A DNA stretch of 64,000 nt from Diphasiastrum complanatum (Eukaryota > Streptophyta > Lycopodiopsida > Lycopodiales > Lycopodiaceae). The notes beneath the pieces are model-generated. The model did no database searches, was not told where the DNA came from, and worked only from the letters and a program-made list of their open reading frames with translations. Made by a program: the position numbers and the translations under genes. Below, piece after piece: positions 1 through 14,439 of this stretch. The stretch is taken from NCBI GenBank assembly GCA_029204225.1, contig CM055095.1, forward strand, positions 73,772,560 to 73,836,559. The letters run 5' to 3'. Numbering within the stretch: position 1 is the first letter of the stretch; each line of letters begins with the position of its first letter.

Positions 1-592
1 TTTGAGCTTTTATTTTGGTATAAAATACATTGCAAATTCTTTTATGGAAGTTTAAATAAAGTGAGCGGGGGAGGGGGGGGGGGGCTGATTTACACGTTAA
101 CACCTTATAAAAAAAAAAAGTTTGAAAATGAAAGGGGGAGGGGGTACACCCTCCCCCACCCCGCTCCCCTACACGCCCTGACCCCCCCCTTTCCCTCCTC
201 CCTCACCACGCTCCCCCTGCACGGCCGTCGTGCTGGGCTGCTGGCCTGGTTTGCCGCCCAACCACCCATAAAGGTACAACAACTGGTGTTCTGGGTGGTT
301 GGGAGCTACGCAGGGAGCGTGGGCTTGCTGTGGGGTGGTGGGCGGCGAACCGGGCCAACGGATGAAATGTGGCTGTGAGGAGTTAGCAGCGCGGCCCGTG
401 CAGGGGGAGCGGGGTGAGAATGGGGTGGGGAGGGTGTACCCCCTCCCCATTTCATTTCAATTTTATCTTTTTAGTACAAGGAGTTAACAAAGAACCGCCC
501 CCCCCCCCCCCCCCCCCGCGCTCTCTCACTTAAACTTTCAAATGAAGAATAAAAAAATTTGCAACTTATTTTATACCAAAATAAAGCTCAAA
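1..592. mobile_element. G-rich foldback / MITE-like element with long terminal inverted repeats
   Basis: The first ~75 bases (starting TTTGAGCTTTTATTTTGG) are an imperfect reverse complement of bases ~518-592 (ending CCAAAATAAAGCTCAAA). Inside lies a second inverted pair: ~121-170, with GGGGGTACACCCTCCCCC, mirrors ~405-460, with GGAGGGTGTACCCCCTCC. The whole element can therefore fold back on itself. The core is very G/C-rich, with a G run at ~66-84 and a C run at ~496-517. No transposase is encoded; the small open frames are low-complexity. The left end coincides with the window edge, so the true outer boundary and any target duplication cannot be checked. It could be a MITE or a foldback transposon; the superfamily is undetermined. 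Confidence 0.75.
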
Positions 593-978
593 GGAAGACC
601 AATGAAGGCAAAAAAAATTTCAGCCCTTCACAAATTCAAAATTTGAATTTGGGCCTTGCTTGTGAGTGTGACATTGTCATTAATAAAGGGCTAGGGGAAT
701 ATAGTTGGAGTGTGGTAGTGGTGAGCTAGATTTTGGAGATCTCATCTAGTCCATCGAATGTGCCATGTCATATGGACCATCCATCTCAATTGTCCACCTC
801 TTTTATTGGTACACAGTGTCGTCATTAACCACTAATTATAATTAGTGAGAGGCCTTTTTGAGTCCAAAAAGGACCCTAATATGATATTCTAATATTTTTC
901 TTTTCTGAGTTGAGATTCAGATACATCCCAAATGCTTTAGGTATATTTGTAGTTGGTATAGATTCAGCAGGTACTGGA
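593..978. other. Non-coding spacer, no recognised feature
   Basis: A/T-rich sequence without a convincing reading frame. It contains a short perfect palindrome, CAAATTCAAAATTTGAATTTG, at ~631-651. Nothing else is recognised. Confidence 0.5.
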
Positions 979-1495
979 TCAACTAGAACCTCTTTCTGTT
1001 TCAGTTCTGGTAACAACAATCAAAGGTACACTTGGTTCAATAGGTTGAGATGTTGGTCTTTGCTTGATCATAATCATATTCACTAGAGCAATAACCGGTG
1101 GTGGTTTTGGTCTTGCTGGACAATCCTTGTAACAATGTGCATAACCGCATTCACAACAAAATGGAACAAACTTTCCTTTGTTCAGACATTCTGCAACTCT
1201 ATGGTTTCCTCCGCATGCAAAGCATCCAAGTGGTGCTCTGGCCATTGTCTCACTGCTTCTTGTTGTGCGGCAACATAGATAGCATACTACTCTGAAGGAC
1301 CAATCTCTTGATCATTGTTGTGATTCCATTGCTCATTACCATTATAAGATTCTGGTACCAATAAATTAGCAGAACGAGCTTGTTGTCCTGGTGGAGCTGG
1401 AAAAGCCTGTCATTCAGGAAATCCAAGGCAAAGTTGTGAGCCTTAGCTTCAGGTTTCCTTTTACATAAGTAGGTCCCAATATTGAAGCTTAGCAT
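979..1495 (-). pseudogene. Ty3/gypsy gag fragment with CCHC zinc knuckle
   Basis: On the minus strand, 979-1245 encodes a retroviral-type zinc knuckle (CFACGGNHRVAEC, CX2CX4HX4C) followed by a second Cys/His cluster (CCECGYAHCYKDC). The upstream part (1246-1495) continues the gag in another frame, with recognisable NEQWNHNNDQE and YAIYVAAQQ words. Both parts match the gag of the gypsy element at ~39.45-39.77 kb, where the same residues are in one frame. At least one frameshift and one stop separate the two halves, and protease and pol are absent. The nucleocapsid part of gag would bind RNA during particle assembly; this copy is a dead scrap. Confidence 0.8.
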
Positions 1496-1500
1496 ACCTT

Positions 1501-2946
1501 TGTTGGATAATCTAAGGATTAAATGAGCAAAAATTACACATATGACAAATAGTATTCGTCATACATTGTTTCAATGTTGGACATTTGTTCATGTGTGATT
1601 TCCTGCACAAATTGAACACCAGACATTTTTTCGAATAGGAAAGGTCTTAGAAAACTTAGTCGTTTGCTTTGCTACTATGAGCTTGCACCTCTTCCAAAGC
1701 TTTCAACTTCTCGTCGAACTGAGACTGCAATCTTATCCAACTGCATTCTGCTCTTTTGACCAAGTTTCTCGAAATCTTTGATCATCAATTTTGCAGTAGC
1801 ATTAATATTCGTGGATACAATATGAAGAAACCTTTTGTGTTTCTACTTTTAAAGCTTAGTATTTTTCTTTGCATTTTTAGACTGCTACAGTTTTGAACTA
1901 GTTCTTGTACAGTTTGCATATTTGAACTGTTTGTCGCACAGTTTACACTTTTTGTATTTTTCGCTCATTTCACACTTTTCACTCATTCCTGAAAAAGTTG
2001 ACATGAAGCCTTTTTTAACTTAGTATCAGTTTTGTGAAGACCTTTGCATTCTTCGCATTCTTCGTGACTTAGCCGAAGTCATCGACTCAGTGGAAGTCCT
2101 CGATGCCGACACATCGCCAAGGCACCAGGACTCAACGAAGTCATTGACTCAATCGAACTCCCCTACGCCAACGAATTGCCAAGGCACCAGACTCAACTGA
2201 AGTCCTCTGATGCCAATAAAATGCCAAGGCACCAAACTCAACTAAGTCATTGACTCAGTCAAAGTGCCCGACATCAACGAGTTGCTAAAGACACCAATAT
2301 ATCTGAAGTCATCGAAGTTCCCGGAAAACATTGAACAAGTCGACTTCGAGATTAAGGCCCGATGAGCATGACAGTTTGAATGTCCACGACTCAAGCCATT
2401 AAGCCACGTAGCCGAGCAAAGTACCTACACGTGTAGTTAGCTGATGTTTTAGCTTAAAACTATCCTGTAATGCTTAGCTAATCAGATCTTGTAATTAGAC
2501 CAAGCATGCTATATGTATTGGGAGATCAGATACAAACATTGTAAGCATACACGAAGTGTGTGTGAAAGGAGTGGATGAGTGTTAGTCATGCAGTAGCAGG
2601 ACACACATCACCACACACACACTTACATAGAATTAGCAGTAGCTAGTTTCTATTCGTGAGAGAGAATATCTCCTTGTGCCAACGTGCTGATATGAGAAAT
2701 AGACAGTTCTCTTGCTTAAAAGGATCATTGTTGTATACTTGATTTTGGTAATATAGAGTTCTTCTACTCAATGTATGCAATTTGTCGCAGTAGCTATCTA
2801 TCGTTCGGAGGATGTCTGATCGACCTAAATAAAGCAGTAGCTTCCCGAAAAAATTGGTTCCTTCTGGACTCATATCAACGAATCACGACTAGCTCTGAAT
2901 TTGAAGTGCTCGAAGTCTCCAACTTCTTCAAATTCCAGGATCTACA
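1501..2946 (+). mobile_element. Probable 1.4 kb LTR (plus strand)
   Basis: The sequence starts TGTTGGATAATC directly after the antisense gag scrap and ends TCTACA. It is followed by a 4-base spacer and a primer-binding-site-like TGGTATCATAGC. The TGTTGG...CTACA ends match those of the gypsy element at 39.2-45.9 kb, although the bodies differ. It holds the 62-bp tandem repeats at 2074-2330. No partner LTR is in the window and no internal region follows, because the next sequence is an antisense copia gag. The start is the weaker boundary. Confidence 0.5.
2074..2330 (+). repeat. Imperfect 62-bp tandem repeat, about 4.4 units
   Basis: Units begin at 2074, 2137, 2199, 2244 and 2305 (lengths 63, 62, 45, 61, partial). 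Each starts with GAAGTC(A/C)T and carries GCCAAGGCACCA. The third unit lacks its ATTGACTCA part. The repeat lies in the inferred U3 part of the LTR. Confidence 0.85.
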
Positions 2947-2950
2947 TTAG

Positions 2951-2962
2951 TGGTATCATAGC
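2951..2962 (+). promoter_or_regulatory. tRNA-Met-type primer-binding site (LTR retrotransposon)
   Basis: TGGTATCATAGC differs by one base from TGGTATCAGAGC, the complement of the initiator-Met tRNA 3' end used by many plant LTR elements to prime minus-strand DNA. It lies 4 bases after the TCTACA end of the upstream LTR. The alternative is chance similarity inside the antisense gag that overlaps it. Confidence 0.5.
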
Positions 2963-2964
2963 TG

Positions 2965-3154
2965 CTTGGAGATCCAAAGTCGTGGGCAATGCTGCAACTT
3001 CATTAGGTGCTGCAGGTTCTTCTTCAGCTCCACTCACAATGTCCATTACATCCTATGGAATCAATAATGATTCCATTCTAATCTTCCACATTGCATAATT
3101 GGAAGATGTTAATCTCTCACTATGCTCCAAGAAATGTGAACCAAATGAAGACAT
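2965..3154 (-). pseudogene. Ty1/copia gag N-terminus, truncated
   Basis: From an ATG at 3154 the minus strand reads a copia gag start: residues HFLEHSERLTSSNY, then MWKIRMESLL, a stop, then DVMDIVSGAEEEP. This aligns with the gag at 45995 (LESNDRLISINYSTWKVRMEFLL). Similarity stops at ~2965, where the plus-strand LTR and primer-binding site begin, so over 80% of gag and all of pol are gone. The 3155-3916 stretch is its leader. Confidence 0.7.
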
Positions 3155-3916
3155 CTTTTCTATGAGAAATTCAAGTAATGACAAGATGGAGTTGAAAATG
3201 TTGCTTGCTATCTCAACCTAGGATCTAACACTGATAATGTTGATCCAACCTATGAAATCTAGCAACAGAATGTGAGATCAAACTCTCAGCAGAAAAAATC
3301 AATCTATCTTGATTTGGATCTTGCTTCAATCACAGAAATGAAGCACATGCAAGTAGAAGTCTATCTCTCCCACGAGTTTCAAAGAATCGATAAACTCTCT
3401 AAGAACTTACTTTCAACTTAGACACAACAATTTGGTGTGAAATAAAAAAGTCTAAGACCTCATAAAAACTCACTTCTATCCAATTCTACTTGATTGACAA
3501 TGAAAATTGAAGAAATTGGTGAAAAGAACTGATGTGTGCTCACTTTGGCATATCCACGAGATGAGTACTCTCTCAAGCTCTCTGATTGCCTAAAACTCTT
3601 CTAAAAACAAATCAAACTGATTTAGAAACTCAAGCAACACATTCTACTCTTTGATACCTATCCAACAAGCTATAGAACATCAAATTTGGATCATTCCTTG
3701 AGAAGTAGCACTCAAACAAAGAGAGCTGATTCACACGTGTGAAGCTCTCTGTCCGTAGAAGGCTTAGCTGAAGCAAATCAGGCTTGATTTGATCCACTTA
3801 TGATTCATAGATGGCTTCTTTGTTAGCGAGTTTGAATTCCTCTCCTAAATCCGAGGTCTTGCAAGCAAAAGCACTGTTGTTCTGATGTATACTCCCTCAC
3901 CTCTTCAAAGCATGAA
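3155..3916 (-). other. Copia 5' leader (untranslated)
   Basis: This is the untranslated stretch between the primer-binding site at 3917-3928 and the gag start at 3154 of the same antisense copia remnant. It contains a TTCACACGTGTGAAG palindrome near 3730. No open frame is convincing. Confidence 0.55.
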
Positions 3917-3928
3917 GCTCTAATACCA
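3917..3928 (-). promoter_or_regulatory. Primer-binding site of antisense copia
   Basis: The minus strand reads TGGTATTAGAGC, one mismatch from the initiator-Met tRNA complement. The LTR end (…CTTCACA) lies immediately before it, so the LTR begins at plus-strand position 3929. Confidence 0.7.
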
Positions 3929-4600
3929 TGTGAAGTTTTTAGCATGTGTGAAACTTCACCACTTTACATGATCTTACTAAGGTGTTGTGATTGCACAAGA
4001 TTGATTAAAGAACAGATTACCTGACAAATCTAAGGCAAGAGCACAATGGCATACATCATACTAAAAAAAATAACTTCTCACTATGAGTAATGAATGTCAG
4101 AAATAATTCTAAGTGCTCAGTATGAGAAAAAATAGGCTGCTCTCGGGTAGAGAGAGAAAATCAACACTAGAAAACTCCGGTAGAGAGAGAATGAGTCCAA
4201 AACACCAAAATCTCAATATTCACAATATGGCAAAACATGCCAAGGTTTCCCTACATCAAAGTGGCTCGAGTTCCTATAGTGGAGTTGCATGGAAAGTCCA
4301 CTTAACTAAGTTAACTCAACTGCCAAGGATCCACATGTGTAACTTTATGCATGGATATTGCATGTACTTCATGTCAACTCTCAAAATTGCCTAGACATGT
4401 GTAGATCATAAAAACCACTTTGCATGTTGCATGCACGGATTGCATGTGGCTTGGATGCACACTAAACGACATTGCATGTAAACTGAACTTTTGCATGACA
4501 TCAAATTTGAATCTACCTAACTCAAACTCAACCTATTCTAGAAGGTTATGTGCTCAATTCACACACCATTATGTACAATAAAGTTTACAAATGGAAATAA
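3929..4600 (-). mobile_element. 5' LTR of antisense copia remnant (outer end uncertain)
   Basis: It begins (plus orientation) TGTGAAGTTTTT directly next to the primer-binding site, so it is the 5' LTR of the copia whose leader and gag start lie at 2965-3916. It carries two copies of GGTAGAGAGAGA near 4146 and 4181. No partner LTR exists in the window, so the outer boundary is only approximate. Confidence 0.5.
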
Positions 4601-4762
4601 CATGCTCATGGCCCCAAAACTCGAGATAAGAAGATATTATTTTACTAATCTTCACACCTCGTACCATGGGCCAATCATGTCTATGTCATACAATGGCGGG
4701 ATGGCAGCTGGTGGAGATGTGGCCCTAAGAATGTCTACGGGGGGGTGGCCTACCCTCTATGC

Positions 4763-4860
4763 CTTGGACCCTACACGTTGGACCCTATACCTTGGACCCT
4801 CAATCCTAGATCCTAAACCTTAGACCTTGAACCCAAAATCTTAAACCTTGGACCTTGAAC
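4763..4860. repeat. 14-bp minisatellite, 7 imperfect units
   Basis: Seven head-to-tail 14-mers, the first CTTGGACCCTACAC (4763-4776), then at 4777, 4791, 4805, 4819, 4833 and 4847. The array stops exactly where similarity to the copia LTR starts at 4861. Confidence 0.85.
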
Positions 4861-5500
<640 letters not shown>

Positions 5501-5559
5501 CTCCCTCTTCAACTAGATTTGGCATAGTTTTGACCATAGAACTTTGATCCAACTTTAGA

Positions 5560-6745
5560 ATAATCTTCATCCTAAGTATAGATCTCCTTTATAAAGTTCT
5601 AATCCAAATAACCACTTTCCCTTTTGTGTTGTTGAAGCCCTTTGAGACCAACCTCTTGATCTTTTTCTTGATCATACTATATCCAACAAAGATTCCTTTC
5701 AAGAATCCCAAAGATGGGTTGACATAGCAAGTACTCCCAAAGATCTTCAAATGCTCCATCCTTGGCTTCTTACCAAAAAGAACTTCAATAAACTCTTACC
5801 ATCCAAGTCTTCATTTGAGTACCTATTACAAACAAAGTTAGCACACATCAAGGCTTCATCCCAAAATGACTTAGGAAGATTTGCATTCATCCTCATGGAT
5901 TTAGCTCGTGGCAAAAAGATTGATCCTCCTCTCTTCCACACTATGTAGGACTTTGAGTTTGAAAGCTCCCTCTTGATCCCATGTGCCACACAAACCTCTT
6001 TGAACTTTGTCGATAGGTCTTCATTTGCCAGCTTCAAGCACTTGATCTTCATGTTGAATTGACTCTCCACAACATTCTTTAATTTGAGAAAAACATCAAA
6101 TATGAAATCCTCACTCTTTAGAAGATAAGTCCAACAATATCTACTAAGGTCATCAATGCAAGTCACAAGCATCTCTGCTCCTCCAATACTCAAAGAACTA
6201 GTACAATGCAAATCCAAATGTACTAAATGAAAAGGCATCTTAGATCTTGAGCTAGATCTAGAATAAGACAACCTTTGTGATTTTGACATTGAACAATGCT
6301 CACCTACTTGCTTCTTTGCCTTCAAACCACCATGGTTAGAACCAACAAATCCATCAAGTTTGTAGAGCTTACCTTGTCTCATGCCTTGAGCAATCAAGAC
6401 TCCATTCCTTTTGACCAAACAAAAAACACCAACAAATTTCACTTTGAGCCATTTGTCAACCATTTGACACACACTAAGCACATCCTTAGGTATGAACAAA
6501 ACATTTTTCAAATGAACATTCCTAGTTGTAGATGAGAGAAACATAGGAATAGTACTAATGCCCTTGATAACAACTTTACCACCATTGGCCATGTTGATGA
6601 CCTTCTTTTCTCCTTCATAAGACACCAAAGAAGTGAAGTACTCTTTGTGACATGTCATATGAAAGCCTGCGCCACTATCAATCCACCATGGATCAATATT
6701 TCTATCAATGGTTAGCAAACAAGAAGACATCAAAAACATATCATC
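5560..6745 (-). pseudogene. Copia A protease-integrase remnant
   Basis: On the minus strand a frame from ~6739 to 5747 reads protease (WWIDSGAGFHMT, with the DSGA active site), then the GAG-pre-integrase region and the integrase core (VHLDLHCTSS, then CIDDLSRYCWTYLL). The usual second-Asp motif (RSDNGG in relatives) is degenerate here (KLANED), and the PQQNG..ER stretch with the catalytic Glu is lost. Similarity resumes at LPKSFWDEAL and, in another frame left of 5747, at LKIFGSTCYV and GIFVGYS. Integrase would insert the cDNA; this one cannot. Reverse transcriptase is absent. Confidence 0.85.
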
Positions 6746-6749
6746 ATTT

Positions 6750-7574
6750 GAGTTTTGATCACCAATACCATCCTTATCAAAAGTGAAATTGCCTTGCTTT
6801 TCTCCTTGATCTCTCTTCTTCTTCTAGCAATCACTAGCAAAATGCCCCTTGATGCCACAATAGAAGCACTATCTTTCTTTTTATCAAAAGAATAAGACTC
6901 ACCATGATCTTGTTCTTTCGACCACTTGCTCTTCCCTTTTCCCTTGAATTTGCCTTTCATGAACATACTCTCTTCTCCATCATGAGATGTCGATATAGAT
7001 CCACCTCTTGCTTGAAGCCTATACTTTTCATTCACCAACACTTCTTGCAAATGCACAATGCTTGGCAAAGTCTTTTGTATTGCAAAGCTTTGAACGAGAT
7101 TACCATGCTCATCCAACAAACTATTAAGCACAACTTGCACGAGTTCCACTTTAAATGCTATCATCAATGCATGCTAGCTCATCATTAAGTCCTTTAACTC
7201 TCAATACAAAGGCATGAGCACTCTCTTCCTTCTTTTGCAAACTTTGAAAAATTTGTCTTCTTAGGGGTAGTACCCTAGATGTAGACTTGGATTCATAAAG
7301 CTTCCCTTCCCAAGTCTCCAAAGATTATGTGCACTTACCAATCTCCTTGAGTAGCTCATTGGTAACATTTATCTTGATCATGTGTAGAGCTCTTTAGCTC
7401 TCTTGTCATACCTCATTTGATCTTGTTGTACCAAGGGACTTTCCTCCACTCCTACAACAATGTCCAACAGCTCATGCAACTCAAGAAGTGATTCCATTCT
7501 CACTTTCCATGTAGAGTAGTTTGATGAGGTAAGCTATCATTGTCTTCCAACATGAATACACTTGATGTAGCCAT
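6750..7574 (-). pseudogene. Copia A gag (UBN2-type) with zinc knuckle, frameshifted
   Basis: The ATG at 7574 starts MATSSVFMLEDNDSLP, matching the gag at 45995. The body is frameshifted several times between ~7200 and 7500. The frame from ~7167 reads VQVVLNSLLDEHGNLVQSF and the basic GKFKGKGKSKW stretch. The zinc knuckle (CFYCGIKGHFAS-C type) is at ~6800-6860 in a shifted frame. Gag proteins package element RNA in cytoplasmic particles. It is followed downstream by protease-integrase in the normal copia order. Confidence 0.8.
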
Positions 7575-8135
7575 GTTGCAATGACCTGATTCTCTCTCTC
7601 AACCAGTTCCAATGCAAAAGTTGAATAACAACAAATGTTTCCAAAAATAAATCACAAAGATATGGAACCTCTCAATTCTCTTCTAGCACTATAACTAGCA
7701 AATCAACACATAGAATGAAGAAATCTTGATCAACCTATGATCCACTCACAATCTAATGAATCTTGCCACTTCCTAAGATTGAAACACACTATTTTGAAGT
7801 CCATCAACCTCAAAAAATACAGATCCAAACAAAATTAGATTTTTGACAAAATCACAAAAAATTGAATCTTCCAATTTCTAAATGCAATTGCCAAAAACTT
7901 GATATAGAATCTTGTAGCCTCCAATGAAGCTTTCCTAATACAATAAAAATCGGCCAAATCCAGTAAGGCACATGTGAAATCGGCCTACTTCAATTTCATA
8001 AATCTAAATTGAGTTTTAAAAGATCAATTCTACATATGCAAAATGCTTGATTTTTGAGTTGAAATCAATCTAGCACACTCTAGAATTGGTAACTCCTCCA
8101 AAATATGGCTGATCCTTCAATAACCTACAACGATA

Positions 8136-8147
8136 GCTCTGATACCA
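8136..8147 (-). promoter_or_regulatory. Primer-binding site of copia element A
   Basis: The minus strand reads TGGTATCAGAGC, a perfect initiator-Met tRNA complement. It abuts the 5' LTR end at 8148. Confidence 0.9.
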
Positions 8148-8838
8148 TGTAAATATTTTTTTAATCACTAAGATCCAAAATCATCGAGTCTTGATCTTTG
8201 GTTATGGAACACAACACAATTAGCATCATTGACAATGTAGAAAATCAACATCTACATGATAAAAGAGATGCAAACTCAACAAGATCTACTTGATGAAAGA
8301 GATGAAAACTCAAGAAGATCTTTGATCAAACATCACATATATGAAATAATGAAGTTGATTTTTGTACAGTAGCAGTAAGATATTGTGTTTCACACATGTG
8401 GATCCAATACATAACATAAAATTGCATTCTACACACAAGATAGCAAAATATCGTCACTATAGTGCACCAATGGATAGATGAACCCAAGAGAACTCATGTA
8501 TGAGCCTGAAATGAGATAAGAGAGAGAGAATCATGTTCTCCCATGCTTCTACACTATTTATAACAAGTCTATGCCTTATTTTGAATGTGATTTCTTTCCT
8601 TAGAAACTTCTAGGTCCAAAACTCTACTCACAGTATGGACTAGATTCAATGTACCAATCATTCAAATTTGAATGGGTCCAAACTCGCTTACTTACATTCC
8701 CTCACTTTTCAAAAGTTGTAACTCAAAACATGTAGACTAAAATAACTTTGAAAGATCTGTCTCTAAAGTCTAAGAATGCATATTGGCCTAAATTGCCAAT
8801 TAACCAAAATGTGACTAAACTAGTTGATATTTCTCACA
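8148..8838 (-). repeat. 5' LTR of copia element A
   Basis: A 691-bp LTR with TG...CA ends (TGTAAATATT at 8148; TTTCTCACA at 8838, plus orientation). It pairs with 4861-5500 and contains a CACACATGTGG block and a short AG run. Confidence 0.9.
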
Positions 8839-11918
<3,080 letters not shown>

Positions 11919-11927
11919 CACCCCCCC

Positions 11928-11977
<50 letters not shown>

Positions 11978-11983
11978 CACACA
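11919..11983. repeat. Poly-C run followed by (CA)n microsatellite
   Basis: About 25 C residues run directly into ~19 CA dinucleotides with one GC interruption. Confidence 0.95.
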
Positions 11984-12201
11984 CCCTTTGGGATCTTATT
12001 CAAGTGACAATAGTACAAGTAATTGACAACAATAGTTGTCCAATCCTTAGTCACATAGGAACTGAAAAGATCCAATTGTTAATTAATTTCAAATTTCATC
12101 CATAGTCCTTCAGCATGATAGGTTCTCTAGCAAGAGTACTCTCCAAATCATATAAGGCCAGCAATCCCTCCTTGGCAACATACACCTTATTTCTCTTTTG
12201 G

Positions 12202-12285
12202 TAGCATGCACAGTTTCCTCCCCTAACAGCATGCACCTCTTTCCTCCCTCATGGCAGCATGCACCTGTTTCATCCTCTTCAATTT
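12202..12285. repeat. ~28-bp tandem repeat, three units
   Basis: Three imperfect units share AGCATGCAC followed by a TTTCCTCC-like pyrimidine tract, starting near 12203, 12228 and 12256. Confidence 0.6.
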
Positions 12286-12429
12286 GGGCGCCCCTCCTCC
12301 CTCAAATAGCCTTGTCCATGCATGTAGAGAGAGAGGGAGGCCATGCATGAGTAGTAGTGAGTCATTTAGTGGGTTGCATGAAGTAAAAAGATTTCTAAGT
12401 TTGACTACTCTAAGTCATTTGGTAATACC

Positions 12430-13560
12430 TTATATAACTAGGAAGCTTGATATATCTCACTACAACTAGGCCAAATATATGCTATGTTGTTAGCATCATT
12501 AGTCGATTCATGGCAGCACTCACTGAAGTGCATTAAAAGGCAGCCAAACACGTTTTGAGGTATGTTAAGGGCAGTTCCAATTATGGTCTAGGTATAATAG
12601 GTAGAGTAATCTACCTCAAATTCCAAGGCTTTGTTGATGCAAATTGGAGAGGCAACTATGATGATCAAAGTGTTAAAGAACTAACTTGCTCATACAAGTA
12701 ACCAAGATAAGATTCTTATTGTGATTAACAAATAGCCAAATACATGAGAGAGAACAGAAGTGATGAGATAAACTTCAACTATGTCACATTGCTAAGGTGC
12801 ATTACATACTTATAGACTTTGGCATCAAGTCTCTATGCCAACAATGAAAAAGCAACCTAACCTGATTGATGACTCTATATAAGGCAAAAACATTCAACAC
12901 CTATCTATAGCAAAACTCATGGTCCAAATCAAGCACTAGAATCTCGAACTTGAGTCTAACTAAAGTGTAATTTGACTTTGCTAAATATAGGTAAAGGCCA
13001 CTAGTATCAAAAGGCAAGCATGGCCCAATATTTCTAATTAATCCGAAACAACAACATCAGGGACAACAATGTGCACATTAACTCTAACACGAAGATCCAT
13101 CATGGGTTATGGATTTAAATTTGATGGTATTTGCTTTTCATCAATAGCAAAAAGTAGAATAGTGTAGCCCTATCTACAATAGAAGTAGAGTATAAGGCAA
13201 TATGCAGTGCAACACATGAAGCTATTTGATTAAGACAAATTATGAGGAAAATTGGGTTGAAACAAGAAAGAAAATCTGACAACAATATATAGTAATGGTC
13301 AAAGTGGCATTAAGTTGGCAAAAAATTATGTTTATCATACCTGGATGAAACACATAGAAATTCACTATCAACATCACTTTATTCACAAACGGGTGCAAAA
13401 CATGGAAATCGACGTTGTTCATCGTAGTACATATGAGCAATTGGCTGACATCTTTACGAAGCCAATTGTGACTAAAAAGTTTCATAAATTTAGCTCAACG
13501 CTTTATGTGTTTAAGCTGCTTAACTTTAATATGCTATATATGTCTTTGGAAAATAAAGTC
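12430..13560 (+). pseudogene. Ty1/copia RT end and RNase H, split by a solo LTR
   Basis: The 5' half (12430-12670) reads GSLIYLTTTRPNICYVV, then SRFMAAL and a stop, then KHVLRYVKGSSNYGL and GFVDANWRGNYDD. The 3' half (13090-13560) continues SIMGYGFKFDGICFSS, then SGIKLAKNYVYH, KHIEIHYQHHFIHK and LADIFTKPI, the classic C-terminus of copia RNase H. Removing 12671-13089 plus one copy of the 5-base duplication rejoins the two halves in frame. Several further stops and a frameshift lie in 13150-13300. RNase H would degrade the RNA strand during cDNA synthesis. The upstream pol is not in the window. Confidence 0.85.
12671..13089. mobile_element. Solo LTR with target-site duplication
   Basis: A 419-bp insertion with perfect inverted ends TGTTA...TAACA inside a copia RNase H frame. 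Flanks are CAAAG (12666-12670) and CGAAG (13090-13094), a 5-bp target duplication with one mismatch. There is no internal region, so it is a solo LTR or a very short TRIM-like unit. Orientation is not determined. Confidence 0.85.
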
Positions 13561-13575
13561 TACTTTTAGGAAGAT

Positions 13576-14000
13576 TGTTAGTATAAAAGCAGAATTATTG
13601 GGTCTTTTAAACTTGAGGTGTAGCTAGTAGACTAGGAACCAACTGTACATGGTAACTAGACTGCCACTTGTTAGGCACTTGTCCCACTAGTGACAACTTG
13701 GAGCAGGGTTGTCTCCAAAATTGTGTATATGTACATTTTTCCTTAGGAGAAAGCAATTAGTGTGTGAGATTCTAAAGCTTTGCTATTTTATGGTCTTTGG
13801 TGCTTATGAAATAATCTCTTTTGTTGCAAATATGTGGCCTTGTTTTGCTTTTCTTAAATCCTTGTAGTGCTTCCAATAGATTTAAATTGGGCTGATCATC
13901 TGGTTCAAACATAAGGCTGATTCAAATCAAAAAGCGGTTCGAATTGGGGGGGGGGGAATCAATTTTTCTAGAGTTTCTAAGCCTTCCATTTCTATAAAAA
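13576..14000 (+). mobile_element. 3' LTR of the copia fragment (end uncertain)
   Basis: TGTTAGTATAAAAGC starts just after the RNase H frame ends, following a purine-rich GGAAGAT. This is the normal place for a 3' LTR. There is no second copy in the window, so the far end is a guess. A G13 run lies near 13945. Confidence 0.45.
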
Positions 14001-14439
14001 CAAATTTTAAATGCTATTTACAATTCTCTAAATACTATTGCTAGTAACTATTGTGTTCATGACACATGCATTGATTTGCCTACATGTTTGTACATTGAGA
14101 AATTTGAGCTTGAACAAAACCTTATGCAATTGAACAAACATGAATGATGTAATCTGAAAAATGCCAAAGTCCCAACTTCATGAATCATAAGCAGACCAAT
14201 AGAGATAAAAGTTCAAATACAAATTAAGTACTCCAAATTTACATCCCTATATAGTATAAAATATTAAAACTAGTAATCAGCAACAAATTGGAGATTTTGT
14301 TTTGTTTAATTATACCCATAGCCTAGATTATTCATTATGCTAAGGTCATCATTCACTAACTTATGAAAATGTCAGTCAAGTCATTGATCCCACTATAATA
14401 GTTGAGATGTATTTATAATGAAATCGTTGTGGATTTTCT

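Noticed and set aside
61-487. Gly/Pro-rich open frames in the first 0.5 kb
   Set aside because: They lie inside a G/C-rich foldback element and have no protein-family features.
2643-2873. 76-codon minus-strand ORF
   Set aside because: It lies in the inferred LTR and shows no family features.
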